Assembly (NCBI GenBank): GCA_903904095.1
Contig: CAIVBF010000167.1
Coordinates: 1 to 10,067, forward strand
DNA: 10,067 nt
Source of the DNA: an uncultured bacterium
Lineage (GTDB): Bacteria; Patescibacteriota; Patescibacteriia; Patescibacteriales; UBA12465
Direction of reading: 5' to 3'
The notes under the pieces were generated by a model. That model ran no database searches, was not told where the DNA came from, and saw only the letters and a list, made by a program, of their open reading frames with translations. The first letter of the stretch is position 1. Each line of letters starts with the position of its first letter. This document shows positions 1 to 6,607 of the stretch, one piece after another. Position numbers and translations under genes: made by a program.

Positions 1-134
1 ATGTCTTATGGTATTTATCGCAAATTGCTGAAGAATTAGGAATTAATTTTGATGACGTCGCTGAAGCAAACATAATTAAGACGCAGTCTCGCTTAGAACG
101 TAATTTAATAAACGGATCGGGCGACAATCGCTAG
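1..134 (+). CDS. MazG-like nucleotide pyrophosphohydrolase, C-terminal end (partial)
   Basis: The reading frame is open from the left edge (first full codon at position 3) to TAG at 132-134, leaving 44 visible residues. They begin DVLWYLSQIAEELGI and end with SRLERNLINGSGDNR. The D-V-L-W-Y run followed by an amphipathic helix, then a K-x-x-SR-x-ER stretch and a terminal GSGDNR, is the typical C-terminal pattern of MazG-like all-alpha NTP pyrophosphohydrolases, which hydrolyse nucleoside triphosphates to monophosphates and pyrophosphate. The metal-binding EExxE part of the active site would lie outside the window, so activity cannot be judged. The gene lies 11 bases before uppP on the same strand, suggesting co-transcription. 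Family assignment is from remembered motif shape only. Confidence 0.7.
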   Translation, partial: VLWYLSQIAEELGINFDDVAEANIIKTQSRLERNLINGSGDNR

Positions 135-145
135 ACTAAATTTAT

Positions 146-937
146 ATGACAATTATCCAAAGCTTTGTGATGGGAATAGTTGAGGGATTAACTGAATTCT
201 TGCCAATTTCTTCAACTGCTCATCTGATTTTTACTGGCGAATTATTACGAATTCCCGCTTCGGAATTTCTAAAAACTTTTGAAATATCAATTCAACTCGG
301 CGCTATTTTAGCGGTTGTAATTATATATTCCAAAAGAGTCTGGAATAATCTGGGATTAATCTGGAAATTGGCCGCCGCTTTTATCCCAACTTCAATTATC
401 GGTTTAATTTTCTATAAAATTGTTAAAAATTTCTTAATGGAAAGTAATTTAGTGATTGCTATTTCTCTTTTATTAGGCGGTATTATAATTATTTTATTTG
501 AAAATTGGTATTCAAAAAAGAATGTTTCGGAAATAGCTGATGATAATGATTTAAATAAAATAACCTATAAGCAGGCAGTGATTTTAGGTGCTATACAGGC
601 CCTAGCGATTATTCCTGGTGTCTCTCGAGCCGGCGCGACAATTATCGGCGGATTAGCCCAAGGAATAAAAAGAAAAACAATCGTAGAATTTTCTTTCTTA
701 TTAGCTATCCCAACCATGCTCGCGGCCACCGCCTTAGATATTTATAAAAATCCAACTGTTTTTAGCGGCAATCAATTAACTCTTTGGGCGATTGGTTTTA
801 TAACCTCATTCATAACCGCTATTATTGGCGTTAAATTCTTAATTAAATACGTTCAAAAAAATGATTTCAAGATTTTTGGCTGGTATAGGATTGTTTTAGG
901 ATTGATTGTATTGGGTTTAATATTGTTAATTAAATAA
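146..937 (+). CDS. uppP: Undecaprenyl-diphosphate phosphatase UppP (BacA)
   Basis: This integral membrane enzyme removes a phosphate from undecaprenyl diphosphate to regenerate the lipid carrier for peptidoglycan and other surface polymers; high dosage is known to give bacitracin resistance. The 263-residue protein is close to the usual length of about 265-275. Both family signatures are intact: the ExxxE motif at E13-E17, within EGLTEFLPISSTAHL, and PGVSRAGAT at residues 157-165 with the catalytic arginine R161. Hydrophobic segments cover most of the chain, including about 50-62, 102-118, 212-232 and 246-262. The ATG at 146 gives the normal family N terminus. No Shine-Dalgarno sequence precedes it; the upstream ten bases are CTAAATTTAT. 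It follows the MazG-like gene by 11 bases and is followed by a hairpin terminator. Confidence 0.96.
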   Translation: MTIIQSFVMGIVEGLTEFLPISSTAHLIFTGELLRIPASEFLKTFEISIQLGAILAVVIIYSKRVWNNLGLIWKLAAAFIPTSIIGLIFYKIVKNFLMESNLVIAISLLLGGIIIILFENWYSKKNVSEIADDNDLNKITYKQAVILGAIQALAIIPGVSRAGATIIGGLAQGIKRKTIVEFSFLLAIPTMLAATALDIYKNPTVFSGNQLTLWAIGFITSFITAIIGVKFLIKYVQKNDFKIFGWYRIVLGLIVLGLILLIK

Positions 938-960
938 TTAAAAGAGTAATTTTAGATAAT

Positions 961-992
961 AAAAAAACCGTTCTTATTCAGAGCGGTTTTTC
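961..992. terminator. Bidirectional intrinsic terminator between uppP and the minus-strand gene
   Basis: The arms are AAAAACCGTTCT (963-974) and AGAGCGGTTTTT (980-991), with a 5-base loop TATTC. The 12-bp stem holds one G-T wobble. The right arm ends in a T-run on the plus strand, and the A-run at 961-967 gives seven T on the minus strand. It therefore fits termination of uppP and of the convergent gene ending at 1012. Confidence 0.88.
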
Positions 993-1011
993 TATTTACC
1001 TAAAAGTTTAA

Positions 1012-1845
1012 TTAGTTGTTTTCAGCGCTGTCTGGTCTGACAAATCCTTTTACGATAATCTTATCGCCAAATTGAGAAACAGCTTCCTTAGCTACTTCTT
1101 CCCAGTGAATTAATTCACTAGAATTATCGGCAGAAACAATTATGTAAAATGGATTTTCGTCTGTAAAGCGCTCCGCACCAAAGCCATGATGACCTAAAGC
1201 TATTCCCGTTAAGGTCTCAAGCTCAGCCTTCATGTAATCCTTGCTGAATCCTAGCCCGGCACCGCTGCAAACAAAATGAGCCGGAAAATCATCTAGATTA
1301 GTAGAATCAAATTTACCGCTTTGGTCTAGAACAATAGCGACTTCATTGTGATATTCGCTAGCCATTTCTTCACGGCTTAAAAATTTGTAATCTGCACCTA
1401 ATTGTTCGGCCAGTTTTTTAGCACAATAAGCACCGTACTCATCAGAATTTGAAATGCCTTCAGGAATTTCTTCCGATTTTAAGGAATTAAATTTTTTGGC
1501 GGCGGCGCCACAATCAGCATGAGCGGTTAAGGCTTTAATTTTACCCTTAAAACGCTCAACAAAGACTGCCCTTTCCTGTTCAGAAAGCAATAAACCGCTT
1601 CCAGCAATACCAATTTTATGTCCATCAAGCACACGGCCATCAGAACAATCAATTGTATCAAGGTCACAAAAGGATTCTTTGAAGCCAGGCATAGATTCAA
1701 CTATGGCCTGTAAATTTTCACCATCAAGCAAACCCTTTATAACTTTATTTTGGCGGGATTTTTCCCAGCCCTGTTCAATTGTTTCTGCTCCCGATTCTTC
1801 GGAAACAATTAGTTCGTTAACCGTTAGTTTTTCGTGCTTGTTCAT
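1012..1845 (-). CDS. Beta-carbonic-anhydrase-like zinc-site protein, function unassigned
   Basis: The 277-residue protein has no signal peptide or membrane helix. It carries C67-S-D69-G-R71, then GIAGSG at 79-84, then H109-A-D-C112-GAA. In beta-class carbonic anhydrases the zinc ligands are the Cys of CxDxR and the HxxC pair, with the Asp-Arg dyad acting at the metal, so all canonical positions are present. The spacing from Cys to His is 42 residues, shorter than the roughly 55 in the Escherichia coli enzyme. About 110 residues follow (from about 165) with no parallel I can name, including HFVCSGAGLGF at 190-200 and HHGFGAERF at 219-227. It may be a carbonic anhydrase relative or a zinc protein that reuses the fold. 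It lies 42 bases after atpC on the same strand, has the only strong ribosome site in the window, and ends at the shared terminator. Confidence 0.85.
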   Translation of the reverse strand: MNKHEKLTVNELIVSEESGAETIEQGWEKSRQNKVIKGLLDGENLQAIVESMPGFKESFCDLDTIDCSDGRVLDGHKIGIAGSGLLLSEQERAVFVERFKGKIKALTAHADCGAAAKKFNSLKSEEIPEGISNSDEYGAYCAKKLAEQLGADYKFLSREEMASEYHNEVAIVLDQSGKFDSTNLDDFPAHFVCSGAGLGFSKDYMKAELETLTGIALGHHGFGAERFTDENPFYIIVSADNSSELIHWEEVAKEAVSQFGDKIIVKGFVRPDSAENN

Positions 1846-1852
1846 AAATTTT

Positions 1853-1860
1853 CCCTCCTT
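1853..1860 (-). promoter_or_regulatory. Strong Shine-Dalgarno site of the carbonic-anhydrase-like gene
   Basis: On the minus strand the sequence is AAGGAGGG, seven bases (AAATTTT) before the ATG at 1843-1845. It fixes the start of that gene. None of the other complete genes here has a comparable site. Confidence 0.85.
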
Positions 1861-1876
1861 AACTTTAAATAAATAG

Positions 1877-1905
1877 ATTATATTAACTTATTTACTACTT
1901 TTTAA
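1877..1905 (-). promoter_or_regulatory. Possible promoter for the carbonic-anhydrase-like gene
   Basis: On the minus strand there is a perfect TATAAT at 1877-1882, with TTAAAA (four of six matches to the -35 consensus) 17 bases upstream at 1900-1905, overlapping the end of atpC. Transcription would begin near 1870, giving a leader of about 25 bases that includes the Shine-Dalgarno site. The region is very AT-rich, so chance matches are likely. Confidence 0.35.
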
Positions 1906-2319
1906 TTTGCGCCATTTATTAACAGCGTGTAAACGCGCCAATTCCTTTTCAATCTTAGCGCTGATATTGGCGAATTCAACATCATCAACAAACTTAGCGT
2001 TCTTTTTAGCTTCTTCCGCTCTTAACTTAGCCGCTTCAATTTTACTCTCGTCAAGTTCTTCAGCCCGTTCGGCAGTATCAGCTAAAATAACAATTTTATC
2101 TTTCATGACTTCAATAAAACCGCCAGAGACAGAAATAATTTCCGTGTTGTTGTCGGCTAATTTTAATTCAATAACGCCGGTTTTTAAAACAGAGACTAAG
2201 GGGATATGATCAGGCAGAACAGTAATCTCTCCACTAGTTGTCGGCACGCTTATCTGCAAAATCTCCTGCTTTAAAACAGTTCGTTCGGGTGTTACGATTT
2301 CAAATTTTATTGTCTTCAT
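1888..2319 (-). CDS. atpC: ATP synthase F1 epsilon subunit
   Basis: This is the small central-stalk subunit that links gamma to the c-ring and can inhibit ATP hydrolysis. The 143-residue protein has the full two-domain form. The N-terminal beta-sandwich covers about 1-85 and includes the hallmark VPTTSGEITVLPDHIPLVSVLKTG at 25-48 (here T-S-G-E-I-T-V-L-P-D-H). A charged two-helix C-terminal domain covers about 87-143. The segment ELDESKIEAAKLRAEEAKK resembles the helix that in some bacteria binds ATP and controls the inhibitory position, though whether it does so here cannot be seen. It is the last ATP synthase gene, 31 bases after atpD. The start lacks a Shine-Dalgarno sequence (upstream GATTAAATTT). 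Confidence 0.95.
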   Translation of the reverse strand: MKTIKFEIVTPERTVLKQEILQISVPTTSGEITVLPDHIPLVSVLKTGVIELKLADNNTEIISVSGGFIEVMKDKIVILADTAERAEELDESKIEAAKLRAEEAKKNAKFVDDVEFANISAKIEKELARLHAVNKWRKLKSSK

Positions 2320-2350
2320 AAATTTAATCTACACACTATCACCCTTTAAA

Positions 2351-3736
2351 TTATTTTTTAACTAAATCTTCAATTCCGCCAATCATATAAAAATCATCTT
2401 CATTCTTATCATCATGTTTTCCGTCTAAAATTTCTTTAAAAGCGGAAACCGTATCAGCTAACTTAACATATTTACCGGGACGTCCGGTAAAAATTTCTGC
2501 AACAAAGTTAGGCTGAGACAAGAATTTCTGAATCTTACGAGCACGGGCAACAATAATTTTATCTTCCGCTGCTAATTCTTCCATGCCTAAAATAGCAATT
2601 ATATCTTGCAAATCTTTATAACGTTGTAAAATTTTCTGAACACCACGAGCCGCTTCATAATGATCTTGGCCGACAATTTTAGGATCTAAGATAATTGAAG
2701 ATGAATCTAAAGGATCAACGGCCGGATAAAGACCTAATTCCGATAAGGAGCGGGATAAAACAACTGTTGAATCTAAATGCCCGAAAGTTGTCGCTGGAGC
2801 TGGATCGGTTAAGTCATCGGCGGGAACGTAAACAGCTTGAATTGAGGTAATTGAGCCATTTTTAGTAGAAGTAATTCTTTCTTGCAGCTCACCCATTTCT
2901 GAGGCTAAAGTCGGTTGATAGCCTACCGCTGAAGGCATACGCCCTAAAAGAGCGGATACTTCAGAACCGGCTTGTGTAAAACGAAAAATATTATCAACAA
3001 AGAATAAAACATCCTGATTTTTTTCATCACGGAAATATTCGGCAATTGAAAGTCCAGATAAAGCAACGCGGGCACGGGCTCCTGGCGGTTCATTCATTTG
3101 ACCAAAGACCATTGATACCTTGTCAATAACACCACTTTCTTTAAATTCACTATATAAATCATTACCTTCACGAGTACGTTCACCAACCCCGGCAAAAACG
3201 GAATATCCGCCATGTTCAGAGGCAATGTTATGGATTAATTCTTGAATAACAACAGTTTTACCAACACCAGCACCGCCAAACATTCCGACTTTTCCGCCCT
3301 TAACAATCGGACAGATTAAGTCAATAACTTTAATACCGGTTTCTAATATTTCAGTATTATTTGATTGGTCGGTAAATTTAGGGGCCGGACGATGAATCGG
3401 GTATTTCTTTTCGGTTTTAATTGGTTCGCCGCCGTCAACAATTTCTCCTAAAACATTAAAAATACGGCCCAATGTTTCTGGCCCGACTGGGACACTGATT
3501 GAGGCTCTAGTATCTACGGCCTTATCACCACGTCTTAAGCCGTCAGTTGAACCCATGGCCACTGTTCTAACCAAGTTAGAACCAATATGTTGCTCAACCT
3601 CTAATGTTAACGTTTTACCATTTAGCTCTACTTCCAGAGCATTATAGATTTCCGGTAAAATATTTTCAAAATAGACATCAACAACAACGCCAATGACTTG
3701 TTTTATAATACCGATGTTTTGCTTTTGTTCGGACAT
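2351..3736 (-). CDS. atpD: ATP synthase F1 beta subunit (catalytic)
   Basis: This subunit carries the catalytic nucleotide sites for ATP synthesis. The 461 residues match the family's usual length. Visible motifs are the P-loop GGAGVGKT at 154-161, the GER motif with general-base Glu E186 and R187, the Walker B region VLFFVDNIFRFTQAG with D248, the ALLGRMPSAVGYQPTL segment at 262-277, and the C-terminal FYMIGGIEDL. All key catalytic residues are in place, so the enzyme should be active. The DELSEED loop that contacts gamma and epsilon reads EELAAED here (386-392), replacing the central Ser-Glu with Ala-Ala. The gene lies 23 bases after atpG. No Shine-Dalgarno sequence is present; the ten bases before ATG are TTTAAATAAT, nearly the same as those before atpG. 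Confidence 0.98.
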   Translation of the reverse strand: MSEQKQNIGIIKQVIGVVVDVYFENILPEIYNALEVELNGKTLTLEVEQHIGSNLVRTVAMGSTDGLRRGDKAVDTRASISVPVGPETLGRIFNVLGEIVDGGEPIKTEKKYPIHRPAPKFTDQSNNTEILETGIKVIDLICPIVKGGKVGMFGGAGVGKTVVIQELIHNIASEHGGYSVFAGVGERTREGNDLYSEFKESGVIDKVSMVFGQMNEPPGARARVALSGLSIAEYFRDEKNQDVLFFVDNIFRFTQAGSEVSALLGRMPSAVGYQPTLASEMGELQERITSTKNGSITSIQAVYVPADDLTDPAPATTFGHLDSTVVLSRSLSELGLYPAVDPLDSSSIILDPKIVGQDHYEAARGVQKILQRYKDLQDIIAILGMEELAAEDKIIVARARKIQKFLSQPNFVAEIFTGRPGKYVKLADTVSAFKEILDGKHDDKNEDDFYMIGGIEDLVKK

Positions 3737-3759
3737 ATTATTTAAATTATTATAAATTC

Positions 3760-4710
3760 TTATTCAGCCAGCGCATTTGCTCCGGCTGAAATTTCAGCGA
3801 TTTCCGCTGTAATACTGGCCTGGCGCGCTTTGTTATAAAATAAAGTTAACTCGCTAACCATATCCCCGGCCGCTTCCGTTGCTTGATGCATGGCCGTCAT
3901 ACGGGCACTGTGTTCAGAAGCATTAGCTTCTAAAAACGCCTGATATAACTGAACCTCAAGAAGACGAGGGATTATTAAATCTAAAACTTCCGATGGAGAC
4001 GGTTCAAAAGTATAATCATAAACAAAATTATCTCCGCTAGAATGTTTTTTTGATTTCTCATTAATAAGTTCTTGATTAACGCCGATTTTAGGATCTTTGC
4101 CAACAATGCCTAAATATTCATCAACAGTTTTAATATCTAGCGGCAATAGTTGTTTTACTCTGGGAACCTGTTTAGCCGGATTAACAAAATCAGTGTAAGC
4201 AACTAAAATTTTATCATATTTACCGGACAAATAATCATCAACCGCCATTTTAATAATCGGATAGATTTCTTTAGCGTCGTTTAATAAATCATTCTTCTCA
4301 AACTCGGCGACAATATTGTAATTTTGATTATTAAGAGATAAACCCTTTTTACCCGCTAGAATAAAATCAGTCGCGATATTGTATTTTTTAATTGAATCCT
4401 TAGCCTTAGAAATAATAGCCGCATTATAAGCACCGCACATTCCCCTATTTGAACTAATTAAAATGATAGCTGCTTTTTTAATTTCTTTGCGTCCGGCAAG
4501 CAATGGATGTAAAGATTCATTTTTAGTTTCCGCTAATTTCGCCAAACGTAAAACCGTCTCCCAGCTTAAATTAGCATAGGTACGCGTTTTTAAAACCGCC
4601 TCAATCGCTTTACGCATTTTTGAAGCTGCGACCATTTCCATGGCCTTAGTAATTTTTTTAGTGCTCGTAACGGATTTAATCCGTCGCGAAATTTCTTTTG
4701 TCTGAGCCAT
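3760..4710 (-). CDS. atpG: ATP synthase F1 gamma subunit
   Basis: This is the central rotor shaft that turns inside the alpha-beta ring. The N terminus (AQTKEISRRIKSVTSTKKI then TKAMEMVAASKMRKA) and the C terminus (SELTLFYNKARQASITAEI then AEISAGANAL) are the two long helices that form the coiled shaft and are highly typical. A globular Rossmann-like middle includes AIILISSNRGMCGAYN at 81-96. At 316 residues it is about 25-30 longer than the usual 285-290. The excess lies at about 194-228 as a polar, lysine- and serine-containing stretch before the conserved YTFEPSPSEVLD. It follows atpA by 21 bases and has no Shine-Dalgarno site (upstream TTTAAATAAG). Confidence 0.97.
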   Translation of the reverse strand: MAQTKEISRRIKSVTSTKKITKAMEMVAASKMRKAIEAVLKTRTYANLSWETVLRLAKLAETKNESLHPLLAGRKEIKKAAIILISSNRGMCGAYNAAIISKAKDSIKKYNIATDFILAGKKGLSLNNQNYNIVAEFEKNDLLNDAKEIYPIIKMAVDDYLSGKYDKILVAYTDFVNPAKQVPRVKQLLPLDIKTVDEYLGIVGKDPKIGVNQELINEKSKKHSSGDNFVYDYTFEPSPSEVLDLIIPRLLEVQLYQAFLEANASEHSARMTAMHQATEAAGDMVSELTLFYNKARQASITAEIAEISAGANALAE

Positions 4711-4731
4711 CTTATTTAAATGCTTTCGGCA

Positions 4732-6255
4732 TTACTTAATTAAATAATCAATAGTTTCTTTAAAATCAGCTACTAATTTTCTTAATTTTCCGTCAATCTC
4801 ATCGTCAATCTCTTTTTTAGCGGCAATTAACTTTAGAACCTCATCATTTAAATCGGCATATTTATATAGGGCGGATTCAAATTCTCTAGTTCTATCAACC
4901 GGAACATTATCCATTAATCCATTTACTAAAGTAAAATAAATCAAAACCTGTTTGGCGGCTGATAATGGCTGATATTGATCTTGTTTAAAAATTTCATATA
5001 AACGAGCACCGCGATCTAATTTCTTTTTTGTGTCCTCATCCAAATCAGAGCCAAACTGTGCAAAAGCGGCTAGCTCTCTGTATTGAGCCGCTTCTAAGCG
5101 CATCTTACCAGCCACTTTTTTCATCGCTTTAATTTGAGCGCTGGATCCGACACGAGAAACTGACAAACCGGCATTGATAGCCGGACGATTTCCTTTATAA
5201 AATAAGTCTGGTTCCAAGAAAATTTGACCATCGGTGATTGAAATAACATTGGTCGGGATATAAGCGGATAAATCTCCCGCTTGAGTTTCAATAATTGGTA
5301 AAGCTGTGATTGAGCCGCCGCCAAAGTCTTTATTTAATTTACAAGCCCGTTCTAATAAACGAGAATGTAAATAAAAAACATCGCCCGGATAGGCTTCACG
5401 TCCCGGAGGTCTTCTTAGTAACAAAGAAATTTCACGGTATGAAACGGCATGCTTAGATAAATCATCATAAATAATTAAAACATCTTCTCCCTTATCACAG
5501 AAATATTCCGCCATAGCGCAGCCGGCATAAGGAGCGATATATAATAATGAGGCAGGGTTAGAAGCACCGGCTAAAACAATTGTTGTATAGTCCATCGCCC
5601 CCGCTTCAGTTAATTTTGTAACAATACCGGCAATTTTAGATTCTTTCTGACCAATCGCTACATAAATACATTTCATGTTTTGGCCCTTCTGGTTAATAAT
5701 AGTATCAATCGCGATAGCCGTTTTACCTAGTTGACGATCACCGATAATAAGCTCTCTCTGGCCGCGGCCAATCGGAATCATCGCATCAATCGCCTTAATA
5801 CCGGTCTGAACCGGTTCCTTAACTGAAGCACGGGTAATAACGCCGGGAGCAATTTTTTCCACTGGATAAAAAATAGTAGTTTCTAATTTTCCTTTACCAT
5901 CAAGCGGTTCGCCTAATGGGTTTAAAACACGGCCGATGACTGCTTCGCCAACCGGAACCTCAAGAATACGTTTTGTTGAAACAACTTCGTCTCCTTCTTT
6001 AATCAAAGTAAAATCACCTAAGACGATTGCTCCGACTAAATTTTCTTCAAGATTTAAAGCAACACCGGAAATATCGCCATGAGCGCTTTTAAATTTTAAA
6101 ATTTCCGACATCATCGCCTCTGATAGACCGGAGACAAGAGCAATACCATCGGATATTTTTAGAACACGACCGACAGACTTTTCGCTAGCCTCAACTTTGA
6201 ATCCGGATATTTCTTCTTTCAGTTGTTCAATTATGAAATCCTTTGTACTTGACAT
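4732..6255 (-). CDS. atpA: ATP synthase F1 alpha subunit
   Basis: This is the non-catalytic nucleotide-binding partner of beta. The 507 residues are the standard length. The P-loop at 172-179 reads GDRQLGKT; the usual family sequence is GDRQTGKT, so one Thr is Leu. The arginine finger is in SVSRVGSSAQ (R368), within the signature PAINAGLSVS at 358-367. The N-terminal six-strand domain with SGLSEAMMSEILKF and the C-terminal helical domain with DRGARLYEIFKQDQYQPL are intact. The start at 6255 gives a usual N terminus (SSTKDFIIEQLKEEI), with upstream bases ATTAAATTAT and no Shine-Dalgarno. It lies 352 bases after atpH, an unusual gap inside an atp operon, and the gap holds an opposite-strand gene. 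It may have its own promoter, but none is convincing. Confidence 0.98.
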   Translation of the reverse strand: MSSTKDFIIEQLKEEISGFKVEASEKSVGRVLKISDGIALVSGLSEAMMSEILKFKSAHGDISGVALNLEENLVGAIVLGDFTLIKEGDEVVSTKRILEVPVGEAVIGRVLNPLGEPLDGKGKLETTIFYPVEKIAPGVITRASVKEPVQTGIKAIDAMIPIGRGQRELIIGDRQLGKTAIAIDTIINQKGQNMKCIYVAIGQKESKIAGIVTKLTEAGAMDYTTIVLAGASNPASLLYIAPYAGCAMAEYFCDKGEDVLIIYDDLSKHAVSYREISLLLRRPPGREAYPGDVFYLHSRLLERACKLNKDFGGGSITALPIIETQAGDLSAYIPTNVISITDGQIFLEPDLFYKGNRPAINAGLSVSRVGSSAQIKAMKKVAGKMRLEAAQYRELAAFAQFGSDLDEDTKKKLDRGARLYEIFKQDQYQPLSAAKQVLIYFTLVNGLMDNVPVDRTREFESALYKYADLNDEVLKLIAAKKEIDDEIDGKLRKLVADFKETIDYLIK

Positions 6256-6285
6256 ATAATTTAATTTATTGTAAATTTATTTTAG

Positions 6286-6315
6286 TTATTATTAATCGTT
6301 TTATTACTAATCGTT
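6286..6315. repeat. Tandem 15-base repeat upstream of atpA
   Basis: TTATTATTAATCGTT (6286-6300) is followed directly by TTATTACTAATCGTT (6301-6315), with one mismatch. It lies 31-60 bases before the atpA start and 17 bases before the ATG of the divergent small membrane protein gene. It could be a regulator site or a chance AT-rich duplication. Confidence 0.7.
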
Positions 6316-6332
6316 CTTAAAAATTGATAGTC

Positions 6333-6539
6333 ATGAAAAAAACACTTATTTGGATTGCCGTTGCGATCTTCGTTTATTTCCTGCTTTTCATTTTAAAACT
6401 GTTGCCGGCACCACTGGATTTCTGCTCTGGGTTGGAAGATAAAAGCCGATATGCAGTTAGCGGGTTAATATTCCTTCTTGGCGTGATATTCCTGGTCTGG
6501 CATTGGAACATGGAGCCAGCCCCGACATCAAAGACATAA
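6333..6539 (+). CDS. Small two-helix membrane protein, unknown function, inside the atp locus
   Basis: The frame opens at ATG 6333 and ends at TAA 6537-6539, giving 68 residues. An in-frame TTG at 6324 would add three residues, but the ATG followed by KKT is the better start. Two hydrophobic segments are visible, about residues 4-25 (LIWIAVAIFVYFLLFILKLL) and about 42-57 (AVSGLIFLLGVIFLVW), joined by a loop with one Cys (DFCSGLEDKSR). I recognise no family. It runs against the ATP synthase genes, converging with atpH and diverging from atpA, and is followed within 33 bases by a good plus-strand terminator. By hand count 6361-6540 is about 45% G+C. All six Phe codons are TTC, and CTG is the joint most frequent Leu codon, unlike the TTT/TTA-rich neighbours, which suggests acquisition. 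No Shine-Dalgarno site is visible. A 64-codon frame on the other strand at 6374-6568 looks less protein-like. Confidence 0.6.
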   Translation: MKKTLIWIAVAIFVYFLLFILKLLPAPLDFCSGLEDKSRYAVSGLIFLLGVIFLVWHWNMEPAPTSKT

Positions 6540-6545
6540 CCGCCT

Positions 6546-6562
6546 GAAGAAAAAATTTCTTC
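6546..6562. repeat. Perfect 7-bp inverted repeat after the small membrane protein gene
   Basis: GAAGAAA (6546-6552) and TTTCTTC (6556-6562) are separated by AAA. It stands just before the terminator at 6572-6600 and may form a second weak hairpin in the atp messenger or in the small gene's tail. Confidence 0.55.
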
Positions 6563-6571
6563 CACCAAATT

Positions 6572-6600
6572 AAGGCCTCACCGCGGGGCCTTCTTTTTTT
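6572..6600 (+). terminator. Intrinsic terminator of the small plus-strand gene
   Basis: AAGGCCTC (6572-6579) pairs with GGGGCCTT (6585-6592) around the loop ACCGC, an 8-bp stem with one wobble. It is followed by C and seven T (6593-6600), next to seven A (6601-6607). The T-tract is downstream only for plus-strand transcription. On the minus strand the hairpin is followed by AATTTGG, so read-through of atp transcripts looks possible. Confidence 0.85.
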
Positions 6601-6607
6601 AAAAAAA

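Noticed and set aside
5121..5324. 67-codon minus-strand frame inside atpA
   Set aside because: It overlaps the conserved alpha-subunit core in another frame and has no independent signals.
6264..6292. Possible promoter for the small plus-strand gene (TATTAT at 6287-6292)
   Set aside because: The -10 match is fair but every possible -35 at 16-18 bases is poor, and the region is almost all A/T.
6374..6568. 64-codon minus-strand frame in the atpH-atpA gap, on the operon strand
   Set aside because: It lacks a hydrophobic or domain-like pattern, overlaps the plus-strand gene almost fully, and the terminator polarity supports the plus strand. It stays a weak alternative.
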